Shown here: piece after piece, positions 34,858 to 46,623 of the stretch
Layout of the letters: every line of letters begins with the position of its first letter
How positions within the stretch are numbered: the first letter of the stretch is position 1
DNA from: Bidens hawaiensis
Lineage: Eukaryota > Streptophyta > Magnoliopsida > Asterales > Asteraceae
Reading direction: 5' to 3'
Length of the DNA: 64,000 bases
Assembly: GCA_021521415.1 (NCBI GenBank)
Contig: JAIQDT010000169.1
Coordinates: forward strand, 415,001 to 479,000
The notes under the pieces: generated by a model
Seen by the model: the letters and a program-made list of their open reading frames with translations, nothing else
What the model was told of the DNA's origin: nothing
The model's database searches: none
Program-made: the position numbers and the translations under genes

Positions 34858-36282
34858 CTAGTTAAACAACCCATCCTGAGGTAGTTGAGCTACAACAACA
34901 TTTCTTTGGTTTCTTGGCTGTGGTGCATTGGCTCTATTCTGATTTCCAATGGCTTGTGGATAATTCTGTTGGTTTCTTTGATTAGGTTGTTTCTGTTGGG
35001 GAATAATTTGCTTATTGCTCTGTTGAGGCTGAAAGTTGTTATTGTTAAATTGCCTTTGCTGCTGACCTTGACCTTGATTCCGTTGTTGATACCGATTCCT
35101 TTGAAACTGGTTGTTGTTCTGGAATTTTCTTGATTGATTGCATTCTCTTGCAAAATGACCAGGTTGTTGGCAATTGTAGCAAATTGCTTTGGATTTATCA
35201 AAGCCATTCCTGCCATGTGGACAAGAGAAAGTAGATCTTCCAGTCCTGTTATACAACCTTTTGTTTCTCAAAGCCAGCATGGCTGCTTTCCATTTGAGAT
35301 CCATATCTTCAAGATCATCTGCATCAATCTGTTCCAAATCTTCTTGCACAACACTTGTGTGAATCAAGTTCTTGGCCACAAAGAATTATAGGACTCAGTA
35401 AACATGGAAAACAAGGCTTGGTATTCATTTCCTTGACTTGAGTTGCCATGAACATATGAAACATGTCCACCGGAAATAGAAATAGAATCACCTTCATCAA
35501 TCATTTGAACATTAAATCTTTGTTGTCCAGATTGGCTCCCAGATGCTTGAATTGCTACATTAAAGTCACTCGGCTCTTCAATGATAGGAATATGTTGTCG
35601 ATTCTTGGTAGACAGATTTCTCATTGGAGCTATCAAGGAATTAGGGCTTCTTTTCTTTGATCATGTGGTTCTCAATCATTTCATGTTCAGCATCTTGTAG
35701 GAAACATACACATCATTTAGCTTGAAGTTGGGAAAATTAGCCTTCTTTTTGATAAACTTGCTTGTTGTATACCATTCTACAGACAATAAAGATAGCAGCT
35801 TCTTGTTAAGATCAAAATCAGTAATAGCTAGATCAGTTGTTCTGATTTCATTAACAATTGCCACAAATCTTCGCAAAACTGATTTCAACCTTTTCTCCCT
35901 CCTTAAACTTGAATCTATCAAGTTGTTGATTAAGTCTGTCTTTCTTAATGTCTTTCAATTCATTGTTGCCTTCAAACATTTCCACCACTGCATCATACTT
36001 GGTCTTTGCAGTTGTGTGATGATTCACACTTGTCAAAATTTCCCATGAAAGACCTAATTTCAACTCTGAAAAGGCCTTTTCATCCCTTTTCTTCATTTGT
36101 CTTTCAATGGCTTGATTGTTGTTTGTTCCTTTAGTTGGAACTTAAGGACCGTTTCTAATTTAGTTCCATACTTCAGTGTCATTGTAGCAGACATCAACCT
36201 CAAACTGTACATTCCACTTGATATATTTTTCTTGACCTAACAATCCTGGAATCTTGTTGGTAGACACTTCTTGGTCAACCAT
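34858..36282 (-). pseudogene. Copia gag, decayed
   Basis: The ATG is at 36282. Frame pieces MVDQEVSTNKIPGLLGQEKY, ELKLGLSWEILTSVNHHTTA, MFEGNNELKDIKKD and RRFVAIVNEIRT belong to the copia Gag capsid region. A CCHC zinc knuckle CYNCQQPGHFAREC lies at about 35188-35147, followed by an Asn/Gln-rich tail. Several stops (first near 36160) and shifts interrupt it. Confidence 0.87.
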
Positions 36283-36625
36283 TTATTTGAAAATAAACTA
36301 GCTTCTAAAATGAAAGTTACTCAAAACGTAAAACAAACTTTGAAATATTCAGATATGAGGATAAGATCCTTGAATATGATGAAAATAGATGGATCAAACC
36401 AAGATCTAGACTCAAAATAAATCAAAATCAATATTAAACAAATATTAGAACACTTTTAAGCTTAAAATGATTATAGATCTGTATATAACAACATAACAGT
36501 TGACATCACTTTTCAATGTAACAGTGTTTACGTCATCGTCTTCAACCTTAAATCAGACAAGATTCAATAAAAGTTTCACAATCAACCTTTATAGCAACAC
36601 AACGGTCTTAAAAAGAGCTAACAAA

Positions 36626-36636
36626 GCTTTGATACC
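36626..36636 (-). promoter_or_regulatory. Primer-binding site of the non-autonomous copia
   Basis: The minus strand reads GGTATCAAAGC next to the 5' LTR, one base off the usual copia GGTATCAGAGC (initiator-Met tRNA). Confidence 0.7.
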
Positions 36637-37695
36637 GCTTGTTAGGATCGATATTCTCACTATCAAACTCATAACCCACAAATTAATGTTGACAAGACGG
36701 ATTACAAAATAGCCAATGTGAAGACCCTTGATTACTAAAGGCGGAATCAATAATAATCAAGATGTTGCTATCAATAACACAAAGCTAACAAACACACAAG
36801 AGACTCAAAATATTTCCATTGATATTAATCAATAATACAAAGACTCAAGTGCGACTGATTTCCATACGAAATATTCTGTTTTCTTGGAAAGTGTGTAATA
36901 AGCCGTTGTCATAAATATGACCTAGTATTTCCTTAAATAGCTGTAACAACTCGGTTGTACCAGTATATATTACCCGACCCGTTTCATATTCGGGAAATTT
37001 CTAGATAAAGATGTCGCGTTATTCGAGATAACATTACTAATATTTGTTATTATATTTATTTGTTATATTTAAAAATACTTTAAAACATATCCAATTTTAA
37101 CCCAAACTATACTTTAACCTATTTTCGTTTCCATCTTAATAGATCAGGGGTCATTTTGCAAAACCTGAATATTATAACCCATCTAACCCAATAACCCGTC
37201 CCCTAACTCGTATTCATGATTCAATAACCCTACCCGTGACCCGTTTACGTATCTTGCGCCTTAATCTTCGTGTCTAACATGGAATTGATTTATGTAAATT
37301 AATCTTCTTACCTTAATCGGCATCGCATGCGTTTTGAATTAGGTAACCAGATCGTGTATTATACGTATTGATTAATATATTCTGACCGACATCACTCGTT
37401 AACAATATTATACATTACATCGTACATAATAATCCAATTAAAGGTACATAATCAACCTTCTAACCAGCGTCATCAAAAGCCCTCATCCTAATTTGATTAT
37501 AAACTTTTGCAAGTAGCCATTCATCACCGTTGCTTGGCCGCTGCTGTATCTACGCGTTCCACGTCAATTCGTCACGTTTATAGGTATTTGATCCATGTTT
37601 CCAGTTCGTTTCTTATCACACAACAATAACCCTAAACTCAATTTAACCATCGTTTAATAGAATTCGCGATTTAGTTTTCTAGGGTTCTTAATAAT

Positions 37696-40600
37696 TGTAA
37701 CGATTCCGACGAAACCAGGTATACCCTAACCGGTAGACGTTAGTTACGTCATATGTAAGGTCGGGTACATGAGATACAATGGTAAATATACGAGAATACA
37801 TGATTCATTGTATTGATTGTATGTGAATATATAATTCACCGTATTGAATATGCGATCAAACGATCGATAGTTATTGAAACCCGAATGAATCGAGGGTTCA
37901 ATTATAGACGAGATATATGTTATTTAGTGATGTTACGAAGTATTAAAGCTTCGGAATAAGTGGATTAAAGCACAGAAAAAGGATTTCGATTTAATAGTAC
38001 GTCGGTACGTTAAACGAAACCTTTAATACCAAACCGAGCAAGAGACGATCGATCAAGCCGAAAAAGATGCACAATTATTAATACTATGATGTTTTAAGTT
38101 AATAAATGTCATGGTTTAAGTTTTTAAATCGGTTTTATATAAATTTTATTTTTAAGCCGAAAAACGACCGTTTTGGCCTCGTTGTAAGCCGAATTAAACG
38201 TTTAACCGAAAAACGAACTGAACCGGATTATCCAAAACATTATCCAGATTACGAAAATCCAAATGAGTGGCCTAGAATGAATTTTGTGGGTCCCACCCCA
38301 CCCTTAAGGAATCCGATCGGCCTCCCAAGGCTCTCATTCTCTTTTTTTTCTTTTTTCACAACTCTCTAGCTCAAATCCTCTCCATTCTCTCCAATCCTCA
38401 TCCAAAAACCGACAATTCTAGCAAGAATAACGAGGTAATGATCGTGTTATGTACGTGTTTATCTTTGTTTCTCGAGTTTTCTTTCAAGAAAATGAGGTTT
38501 CCAAGTGAAAAAGGGTGAAAACCCGAGATGAAACCGATTCTTGCATGATCAAGTGATGTATACAAGTTATGCAAGGGATCTTGGTCCAAGAAATGAGTTA
38601 AACGAGTCAAAAACGAATTTTTACGGTTAAATCTTTGTTTTTAGTATCATAACCGTAACCATGAAAGAAATGGCTTGATCGTGAGTGTAACTTGCTTGGT
38701 ATTGTGGTATGTTGTTTGTAGATTCTGTATTTAGTGGTAGACAAGGCGGAAAGATGAGTTTGTAGCTTGTAGTGGCGGAAAACGAAAGGTATATTCGGTT
38801 TTTGTCGGTGTATGTGTTTTTGGACAGATTGTTGGTCGTTTAGCGTTAGGTCACGAAATTTTACAGGGGTATTAAACACATGGAAATATGAGTTCTGTGA
38901 ATTTTTGGTAATTTTTGGATGAAGGATGAATATTTGGTGAATTTAATGCTCGGTTTTGGCCAAAAATGGTGAAAAATAGTTAAATATCATGAAAAATTCT
39001 GGAAAATTGTGGATAAGCTTTTTATATCATGTATAAGTCACACACAAAATTTGAGGTCCGTTGGAGAAGTCTAAGTAGGCTTTTCTGTTAAACAAGTTCT
39101 AGGGATTTCTAGCTCGGTTTTGGTAAAAAGGGGATGTAAAAGAAGATTTTGGTTCTGGAAAAATTACAGGGGACTATGTGGATGGCAGGGGACATCCAGG
39201 AAAAATTTGGGATTTTTCTAAGATCGTTTGGTATTTACGACATATTTAGTGTTTAAATGGTATTTAAAAATAGATAAATAAATTTTAAATATAAGAATTA
39301 ATTCTGGAAATATTTTTATAAAATTCCCCACTGTTAAAAAGTGATTTGGGCAAAATTTCAAGATCCGAGGGTAAACGGATAATTAATCGTGCTAATTAGG
39401 AAACTTTTAAAAGTTAAAACGCGTAAACCGGTGAAGTTCGCTTAAGCGAGCTGACTGGTGTATAAAAACCTTAAAAATTAACTATTTTCATATAAATGAG
39501 CTAAACAAGTAAAAATAAATCATCCGAAAATAATTCGGATGATTTGAGTAATTTTAATCTATTTTAATAGTTTCCGGTACGCCAAAGACGGAAACGTGTC
39601 CCGCGGCCAATCGGGACGTCTAAACCGAGCTATAACTTCACATCTTTAATTAAATTATCCGTCAACCACTATTTTCGGGTCGTGTGTGACCAAACTCATT
39701 TTTGAAACATAAAAACGGATAACAGTGCTAGGCACGCAAAACGAGAAAAACGACTAATAGTAGTTGTGACCTTGGAACTCTAAACGACATCACAATCTGA
39801 GTCCGGAGAAGTGTTTCTGGGTTAACCTTGCCCCCAGAACGGGTACAGTGCTGGGTTGACAGTGTCCCCAGGTGTACCGATTGATAAGATTAAAGATTAT
39901 ATAAACAATAATTGTATAATAATGATCGTAGGGATCATATTACAGATTGGACGAGTTAACTGATATTGATTGTTGTTACCTACTTGCATGTGCTAAGGTG
40001 AGTTTTCACGAGCCCCTTTTACTGAACTGGTTTAAATATTTTCCCGGGGCGGAAAGCATGTTTTTTTATCAAAGTGTTTAAGTACATGCTGATCGCATGG
40101 AAATGAACGTATTTATATAATGTTTATTGTACGGGAATCGTACGGTAATGAATTAAGATGGTAATTGTCTGAGTTGCTAACAGTGTAAGGCCCGAAACAG
40201 TGTTCTGGGGTAACCGAGTTCCCAGGGATTAATAAATGTGTTTCTGGGGTAACAAAGTTCCCAGAGGTTATTAAATGTGTTTCTGGGGTAACAGAGTTCC
40301 CAGAGGTTATTGGAAGTGTTCTGGGTTAACAGTGTCCCAGAGGTTATTAAATGTGTTCTGGGTTAACAGTGTCCCAAAGGTTATTAAATGTGTTTCTGGG
40401 GTAACAGAGTTCCCAGAGGTTATTGGAAGTGTTCTGGGTTAACAGTGTCCCCAGGGGTTATTTGATATGTTTCGGGATTAATAGTGTTTTTCACTTGTGG
40501 GCTCAGTATAATTACATCGCTTATTTATGATTACCATAATGATTTGTTATGGTGTATTTAAATTAGTGAAACTCACCAACTATTCGTAGTTGACCCGTTT

Positions 40601-40882
40601 TCTCACATGCTTTTCAGGTACAACTAAGATAAAGTGATTGATTACGTGCTAAGTGCTTGATGTGTGTAAGGTTTGCGTGCTGGACGTTAGGTTACATTAT
40701 AACAGATAGAATTATGAATCGTATTGTATGATGTGTGTATCACCTAGACGGTAAAGAAAGATGAGACAATGTAATTTTGAAGTATATTAATGCATTCGGT
40801 TTTCTTTATAAACAATGTGGTTGATATCAGAGGTGTCTGTCGCATCCCGTTTACGTTTCCGCTGCGGTTACGGGGTGTTACA
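37696..40882 (+). mobile_element. Tekay-like solo LTR (3.2 kb)
   Basis: TGTAACG at 37696 and TGTTACA at 40882 are bounded by ATAAT (37691-37695 and 40883-40887). The empty site is seen in the sister LTR near 58300, where CTTAATAATTTGGGGG is uninterrupted. It holds no coding sequence. Near its 3' half it has GTGAGTTTTCACGAGCCCC (40000), a tandem array, and AACTCACC...GTAGTTGACCCG (40567), the same plan as the solo LTR at 8803. Confidence 0.92.
40195..40490 (+). repeat. Seven-copy 37-39-bp tandem array in the solo LTR
   Basis: Units alternate between TTTCTGGGGTAACAGAGTTC and TTCTGGGTTAACAGTGTCCC types, each followed by CCAGAGGTTATTAAATGTG or a variant. The core CTGGG...CCCAG is palindromic. 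Related single cores occur upstream near 39820-39870. Confidence 0.94.
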
Positions 40883-40952
40883 ATAATTTGGGGGAAATCT
40901 TGGTTGGTGTTTATATAGTTTTTGTTGAGTCTGGTTACCAACAGACACCCCA

Positions 40953-41023
40953 GCGCAGCTGGTGGTGTGGTGTGGGTGTGTTATGATCAGGCCGGCTGGG
41001 ACCAGGGTTCGAGTCCCAGCAGG
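40953..41023 (+). other. tRNA-like pol III module in the 5' LTR of the gag-only element
   Basis: An A-box-like CAGCGCAGCTGG (40953-40964) is followed 42 bases later by a perfect B-box GGTTCGAGTCC (41006-41016). The latter sits in a T-arm-like CAGGG/TTCGAGT/CCCAG fold, and a T7 run (41027-41033) follows. No matching acceptor stem or anticodon arm could be drawn, so it is not a working tRNA gene. Confidence 0.55.
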
Positions 41024-41190
41024 CTATTTTTTTGGAGTCTTTATTTTTTTAGTTCACTTTAACATATTAATTCAGCAAATTAAATTATAAATACCACAAG
41101 ATTAATTAATAATAATTTGATATTTTGATAACACCAACACATTTACTAGTCGTTTTCCGATTCATGGTTAAAATCATATATATATATATA

Positions 41191-41602
41191 TGTAGGTTCC
41201 CAGCCGGATCTACACGAGATATCGCGTTCTACGTAGGTGCGGAATCCCTACGTAAGACGTTACGAGTATAGAAAACGATACGAGCTAATACACGATACGA
41301 TAATCAAACACACGTTGTATTCCAACCGTAAACACGTGATACTATGATCACTGAATACAAACTCTCTCGAACTCGAATGACAACTTCTGTAAAATCAATT
41401 AAACAACTGCCGTAACCTAGCAGAATATATAGGCGACAACTTCGCCTGGTAAGTTCAGGCGAAGTTGTTCCTAACTTCGCTTGTTCCACAAGTTCGCCTA
41501 TAACTAGCGAACTTGTGATAACTTCGCTTACATACAAAACTCAAATCTAACTAACACGATTACAGACACTCGACACTGAACTACTGACATCATGCACCAA
41601 CA
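41191..41602 (-). mobile_element. 3' LTR of the young copia
   Basis: 412 bp. A TATA-like TATATATTC lies at 41431-41423 on the minus strand. Several AACTTCGCC/GGCGAAGTT words lie at 41433-41531. It differs from the 5' LTR at 41233 and near 41289. Confidence 0.96.
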
Positions 41603-41618
41603 GACTCCCCCTTGGCAG
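41603..41618 (-). promoter_or_regulatory. Polypurine tract of the young copia
   Basis: The minus strand reads CTGCCAAGGGGGAGTC directly before the 3' LTR. Confidence 0.88.
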
Positions 41619-41682
41619 TAGCTTCATCTCTTTAGCTTCAAACACGTGTCTTGTAATCTTCAACGACCTTGCATCTTCATCT

Positions 41683-44556
41683 TCAAGCATGAACTTCTTC
41701 GCGTACACAAAATGATACAATTCTTTGATATTTCTTCGCTTCGTCTTTCCAAGCAGGAATATAAAATATTTTCTTCTCACGCAACACCTGCAAATCAGCT
41801 TGTGACAAGTTCACTAGATGCATCGGATCGTACACTCTTAGCACCTCTTGTTCATCTTCGTCTTCCATCACAGCTTCAGCTGTTTCACAATCAACATACC
41901 ACCACTTTAGATCTTTGAGCACATCCTTGGGCATCTGTTTCATCGGCACTTCTTTAAGGCACCGGATCGGCTTATACTTCATAATCATCCAAGGTTTTCC
42001 GTCTGCTCTCAAACCTCTATCCTTGTCTTCAACAAGTTTTCCCTTTTGTGGTTTCAACAGCTCAAATTTCTTCTCTTTTACACTCTCTTTCCACACAATT
42101 TTCCCAATAACTCTAGCCATATTATCATCACTTCGGTTAATCAACCCCAATCTGGCTAAGTCTTTCACCTCACATTCTGGCAGTGTATTCAACGATCTTA
42201 ACTGTCTTTTGAAATACTGAACACCGTCATATCTCTTAATCACGAAGAGCCTCAACTGCTCATCATATATCCAGCAAGTAATCCCTTTCTTCGCTTCAGC
42301 ATAACCTTTAATGTTGTAACTCTTCTTAAACATTGTAGGAACCGCTGGTTTCTTCGTTTTGACGAACCACTGAGCATAGCCTTCTTTCCATCTAGGTTGC
42401 TCTTCCCATTCAGATTCATCACTTGCCATCTCTTTACTCATATCTGCTTTCTCAACATCTGGAATGTCATGCTCAATATTTTCCTCAACTATCTCTCCCT
42501 CTTCTATCTCTGTATCAATCACAATCTCTTCACCAATCTTCTCTATCTCTTCACTCGGTAATACATCATCATCACCAACCAACTCATCATCCATCTCCTC
42601 AACTTCCACTACCACCACATCATCACCACCAGCTGTAGTTGTCGACTCCCCCTGAGTTGTGGAAGTTCCAAGAGCTTGATCAGTTCTTGGCAACTCACCA
42701 CCTGCACCTTTCGATGCATTGGGATCATCGTCTCTATCATTTCGTCTCTTGGTCCTCAACTCATCGCCTTTACAGCTCGTCTCTCCCTGAGATGCCAAGA
42801 ACTCCTTGAAAGCATCTATGATTTTTCCATGTTCTACTAGCAGGGACGACTGCATCTGATTCTCTGCAACTAGGCGTTGAATAGCCTGGGTCTGGATAAG
42901 ATTAATCCTTGACTGCTCTGCCACGACCCATTCAAGTGCTGCTATTCGTTCAGAGTCTGATAGGGTTGCATCGAAATCGAACCTCATATGTGATATATCT
43001 TGAGTGTACTGAGGAGGGATTTCCGATGTCACCGGGACCTCAGAAGTAGAAATAGACGTAACCGCAGGTGGTATCGTCACCGATAACCCTGCAGTGGCCA
43101 CAACAGTCGACTCGATAAATTGTGCCACGACCTCCGTTGGAGTAACAGTCGGAGGCGGCAACGAAACGATCTCAGGAGCCGAAAGTTGGAAAGTAGTGGG
43201 TGGGAGGTCAAATGAAGATGAGGTAGCCACCACGGGAACATCCGTAGCGCTTGGCCTCGTAACCTGTAATGATGAGGGAACCATTGTCATACCGGATAGT
43301 GCTGGTGGAGTGAAACGTACCACCCTAAAGCTCTCACCGGCTCCCGATTCTGCACCTATCCGTTCCCTTCTTGATCTCCAGATCAACTGTTGTACCTCTT
43401 CCTCATAGTCTGACTCGCTGTCATCATCAGTTCTCTTTCTTTTCCCATGAGTCCGTTCATGTGTAACCAAAATCCTTCTTGCCTCATCAGAACCAGCCAC
43501 CGTAGCAGCTGTCCTAGTAACATTCACACCCGAAGCACGTTCAACCGGGACCTGTACATTCTCTTCTGGATCAACCCTTTCCATGTCAAAAAATCCTTGA
43601 CCGCCAAACGCCGCGTCAAGGTCAACGTTCTCCTCCGGTGACACAACAGGAGCAGCAGGTATAGCTTGAGGTGCTCCTGCCTGTTGTGGTGCCGGGTCCC
43701 GAAACTCGTCCCCTCGAGCAGGTACATACCCCGGGTTGATTAAGTACCCAAACAGTGGAGTATGCCGAGGACGGAGCTCAGGTTTGCTCCTCGCACTGGA
43801 GGATCTACATTGGGCGAAGATTCTTTTGTTCACACTCTCTACATATCTGATTGGACGGCGCTGAGGTAGCGTAGGAGCAACATGATTCAAGATCATTTGT
43901 AGGAATCTTGGATACATAATGAATCTCTCACGCACCATTGCCCTTCTCTGACGATCAATCTCATAGAAGACCATCTGACTAAAGCTGTATCGCTTGTTGT
44001 AAGTCAGAGCAGTCATCGCCGACTGCATGGTCGCGCCCATGCCATCAGTGCCCGCCTTTCTCCCTGACATGCAAACAATCATGACATGCATGAGAAAGCG
44101 CCACTGGTCAAGCAGAAATCCTTTCCTTCTCTGCGTATCCCCCAAGGGACCAGAGTATCCCATCCTCAAAAACGCTCCATCACGGAAAGGAGCTACAAAC
44201 TCTGTCGGGTCATCCCTTGTCTCATTTCCAAACCGTAAAGCCGCCCGGATTTGTTCAGAAGAGAACTGAACAATCTGATTGTTTACTGTTGCGCGCATCA
44301 CCGGGGGTTCGACTCTACAGTTATATTCCACGGTCTGCCAAAAATCCTCAATGTTGGGCAAGGATATCGACAGAGTTGTTGTAATCGCGTGGAATATCCG
44401 CGAGCGTAAAAGAAATGTGATGATTTTGCGGAAATCATCAACTCCGCTCGCCTCCGGGTCTAATGTTATATACATGTTGTGACCCGGGAAGAACTGTCTC
44501 TGGCTATCACGTCCGTCATCACCGCCTACACCACCTGCTCCAGCAACAGCAGCCAT
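41683..44556 (-). CDS. 957-residue extra ORF of the young copia, function unknown
   Basis: This intact ORF lies downstream of pol, in the place where SIRE-type elements have an env-like gene. I see no signal peptide or membrane segment, so it is not env-like. Residues about 30-240 form a conserved-looking globular part (IEDFWQTVEYN, FLLDQWRFLMHVMIVCMS, NKRYSFSQMVFYEIDR, YPRFLQMILNHV) that resembles, from memory, predicted proteins of Asteraceae copia elements. A basic KRKR patch followed by an acidic run (near residue 375) could be a nuclear signal. A Pro/Ser/Thr-rich linker, a short coiled coil (ERIAALEWVVAEQSRINL), a strongly acidic stretch and a C-terminal domain (CWIYDEQLRLFVIKRYDG, KWWYVD) follow. 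The ATG at 44556 lies 2 bases after a splice-acceptor-like TGTTTGTTGCAG. A long intact frame in a non-pol position suggests selection. Confidence 0.85.
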   Translation of the reverse strand: MAAVAGAGGVGGDDGRDSQRQFFPGHNMYITLDPEASGVDDFRKIITFLLRSRIFHAITTTLSISLPNIEDFWQTVEYNCRVEPPVMRATVNNQIVQFSSEQIRAALRFGNETRDDPTEFVAPFRDGAFLRMGYSGPLGDTQRRKGFLLDQWRFLMHVMIVCMSGRKAGTDGMGATMQSAMTALTYNKRYSFSQMVFYEIDRQRRAMVRERFIMYPRFLQMILNHVAPTLPQRRPIRYVESVNKRIFAQCRSSSARSKPELRPRHTPLFGYLINPGYVPARGDEFRDPAPQQAGAPQAIPAAPVVSPEENVDLDAAFGGQGFFDMERVDPEENVQVPVERASGVNVTRTAATVAGSDEARRILVTHERTHGKRKRTDDDSESDYEEEVQQLIWRSRRERIGAESGAGESFRVVRFTPPALSGMTMVPSSLQVTRPSATDVPVVATSSSFDLPPTTFQLSAPEIVSLPPPTVTPTEVVAQFIESTVVATAGLSVTIPPAVTSISTSEVPVTSEIPPQYTQDISHMRFDFDATLSDSERIAALEWVVAEQSRINLIQTQAIQRLVAENQMQSSLLVEHGKIIDAFKEFLASQGETSCKGDELRTKRRNDRDDDPNASKGAGGELPRTDQALGTSTTQGESTTTAGGDDVVVVEVEEMDDELVGDDDVLPSEEIEKIGEEIVIDTEIEEGEIVEENIEHDIPDVEKADMSKEMASDESEWEEQPRWKEGYAQWFVKTKKPAVPTMFKKSYNIKGYAEAKKGITCWIYDEQLRLFVIKRYDGVQYFKRQLRSLNTLPECEVKDLARLGLINRSDDNMARVIGKIVWKESVKEKKFELLKPQKGKLVEDKDRGLRADGKPWMIMKYKPIRCLKEVPMKQMPKDVLKDLKWWYVDCETAEAVMEDEDEQEVLRVYDPMHLVNLSQADLQVLREKKIFYIPAWKDEAKKYQRIVSFCVREEVHA

Positions 44557-44599
44557 ATCTGCAACAAACAGGTTAAGTTAGATAAACGTCAAAGCAAAT

Positions 44600-45290
44600 C
44601 ACAAGTTCGCCTGTTACCATGAGCGAAGTTGTGATATATTATGTAAAGGCGAAGTTAAAGGTGGGGCGAAGTTGGGAAACAACTTCGCTTCAACTTGAAC
44701 TTCGTCTGATTAGTTGTTAAGTAAAAAGGTCCAGGCGAAGTTAATGATAACTTCGCCTAACCACAACATTGCCTCATAAACTGTTTCAAAATCTATAATC
44801 AGGCGAAGTTAAACCTCAGGCGAAGTTACGGATAACTTCGCCTAAACTGTAACTTCGCTGAATTTGAATCGGCAACAGTTAGGACAATCGAACGACGTGT
44901 AGATGATGAAATTGGAGATCGAGGACTCCGTAACACATGATTTTATGAAGTTTTAGACGTTCAAGTAAATTACTATCACGTAATAACAAGTTTGAAATAG
45001 GATGTTTAAGGTTCGAAAGAACGAGGTCGTTAATCGAGTCGAAACGACCGATGATTGAATCGAAAGAACCCTACACACCTTGAAATCGGATTGAATCGAA
45101 AGAAAGTTAACACAGATTGAAGAACGATAAGTTCGCTTAGGTTATACGGAGATAAGTTCGCTGAGATTTGGAAAATAATAAATCGTCTGACCTTAAAACT
45201 TCTTTATATAGGGTCAAAGTTAGTACAGGCGAAGTTATCGATAACTTCGCCTATTCCAGGCGAAGTTATGAACAAGTTCGCCGGTATTTA
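44600..45290. repeat. AACTTCGCC / GGCGAAGTT word cluster (3' spacer)
   Basis: More than fifteen occurrences of GCGAAGTT or its complement, often as facing pairs about 10-20 bp apart (for example near 44735, 44820 and 45230) that could form hairpins. Two further AAGTTCGCT copies lie near 45130-45160. Confidence 0.9.
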
Positions 45291-46296
45291 CAAAAAAAAC
45301 CCCTATACTTTGAACAATTTTCAATAAAGTTTTAAAACATCCTTTAAAGCGTTAAATGATACGATCAAGACCAAGTAACCAGGTATAAAATCATACAACT
45401 ACATAAGTAGAAAAACTTTTAAAATAAAAGTACAAGGGATCAAATTTCAGTCTCGACAGGGACTACCATGTTTTTGAAAAGATCCGAACAGGAATCATAC
45501 TAATTACGTGACTGTCACACAGATCCGTGTTCAGCTGTATTATGACATAAAGAGACAAGTTGTAAGCAGGTAATATACTTAAAATGGTTTTCATCGTTTC
45601 TGTGATACGAGTTAGGTTCAATTAAGCTCAAAACTTAAGTGGGCAACAACTCAGAGATTATGATGTCTCCTATCTATTCTCAAAGCGTATTTGGCTTTCC
45701 CCAAGTCACCCCGAATTGACCTCGACCCGTAGTGTCTGATTAAGTAGTAATTACTCTTCGATCTTAGACTCTGCTTCCCGTTAACCTTCTTGCGTCTTGA
45801 GTGATAATCATTAACATTATGAACTCTAGAATACCTTTTTTTTTTTAACATGTATATACACAACTTCAAGTAGAAAACAACTGCAAGTCCCGAATCTGGA
45901 TCACTGCAGTGTCTTGACACGCTATCTTCACCGGAATCAAAACACTCACGGGCTCGTGTATGACTGGGTAATCGCTTTTCTGCCTATCATTCGGAAAGAT
46001 ATGTATGATGACATGCACAACTCTTAAGGAGTTTCCACATAAAATCGAGTAGATTTAGTTAGTATCACTTCTACTTTTACGCACCAGAAAAAGCTACCAT
46101 GACATACAATGACTGTTCTAAAGTCTTTTAGGCCTAATAACTTCACTAGTTAAGCACACAGAATCAGTATATCTATCACTTTCCAAGGTTGGATCAATTT
46201 TCTGTTAACATAGTAAAGAAACTTCTTACGAAGTAGTATACTTGAAAAATAATTTCATCTCCCAGAAAAAAAGAAAACAAAAAAAGTTAACTTCAA

Positions 46297-46575
46297 TCGC
46301 CCCGACCAAATCAAAGTCTTCAGGTAAACGGCTATCCCGAAGATCCAATGGATCAGCTAGACCGACCACATACAAGTATGTGTCCTTCTAACTAAGTATG
46401 ATCGATTAATTTTCAGCGAAAGAATAAAAACACATCATAAACCGCCCCGATCAGTGTCAGTCATCTGGTTAATGGCTATCCCTATATTCTACAAGTAGAA
46501 ATGAGGACCAAACATATCCGAAGATATGTCCTTCAAACTGAAGTAACCGACATAATTCTAAGCGATAGTGACGTT
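46297..46575. repeat. Imperfect direct duplication of about 140 bp
   Basis: CGCCCCGACCAAATCAAAGT...ACGGCTATCCC...GTATGTGTCCTTCTAACT recurs as CGCCCCGATCAGTGTCAGTC...ATGGCTATCCC...GATATGTCCTTCAAACT, about 142 bp later. Diverged and non-coding. Confidence 0.7.
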
Positions 46576-46623
46576 TTTTTTTTTTTTTTTTTTTTTTTAA
46601 TCAAACACAAACACACAACATGG

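Larger units (their letters stand above)
44557..46623 (-). other. Spacer between RT-RNase H and the extra ORF
   Basis: About 2 kb without a supported gene. The part next to the extra ORF (44600-45290) is packed with GGCGAAGTT/AACTTCGCC words. 46297-46575 holds an imperfect duplication of about 140 bp. A poly-T run (46574-46599) lies just before the end of pol; on the element's sense strand this is poly-A downstream of the stop. Confidence 0.7.

Noticed and set aside
40195..40490. Regular repeat array considered as CRISPR-like
   Set aside because: Contiguous tandem units without unique spacers, inside a plant LTR.
40953..41023. Functional tRNA gene
   Set aside because: A and B boxes fit, but no acceptor stem or anticodon arm can be drawn; kept only as a tRNA-like module.
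41915..44482. Plus-strand open frames opposite the 957-residue ORF
   Set aside because: Antisense shadows of a long Ser/Glu-rich ORF; no independent start context or domain.
41683..44556. Env-like identity for the extra copia ORF
   Set aside because: No signal peptide, membrane anchor or coiled-coil fusion-type layout; composition is acidic and soluble.
45651..45920. 89-residue frame in the copia spacer
   Set aside because: No recognisable domain, not in a frame continuous with pol, and surrounded by non-coding repeats.
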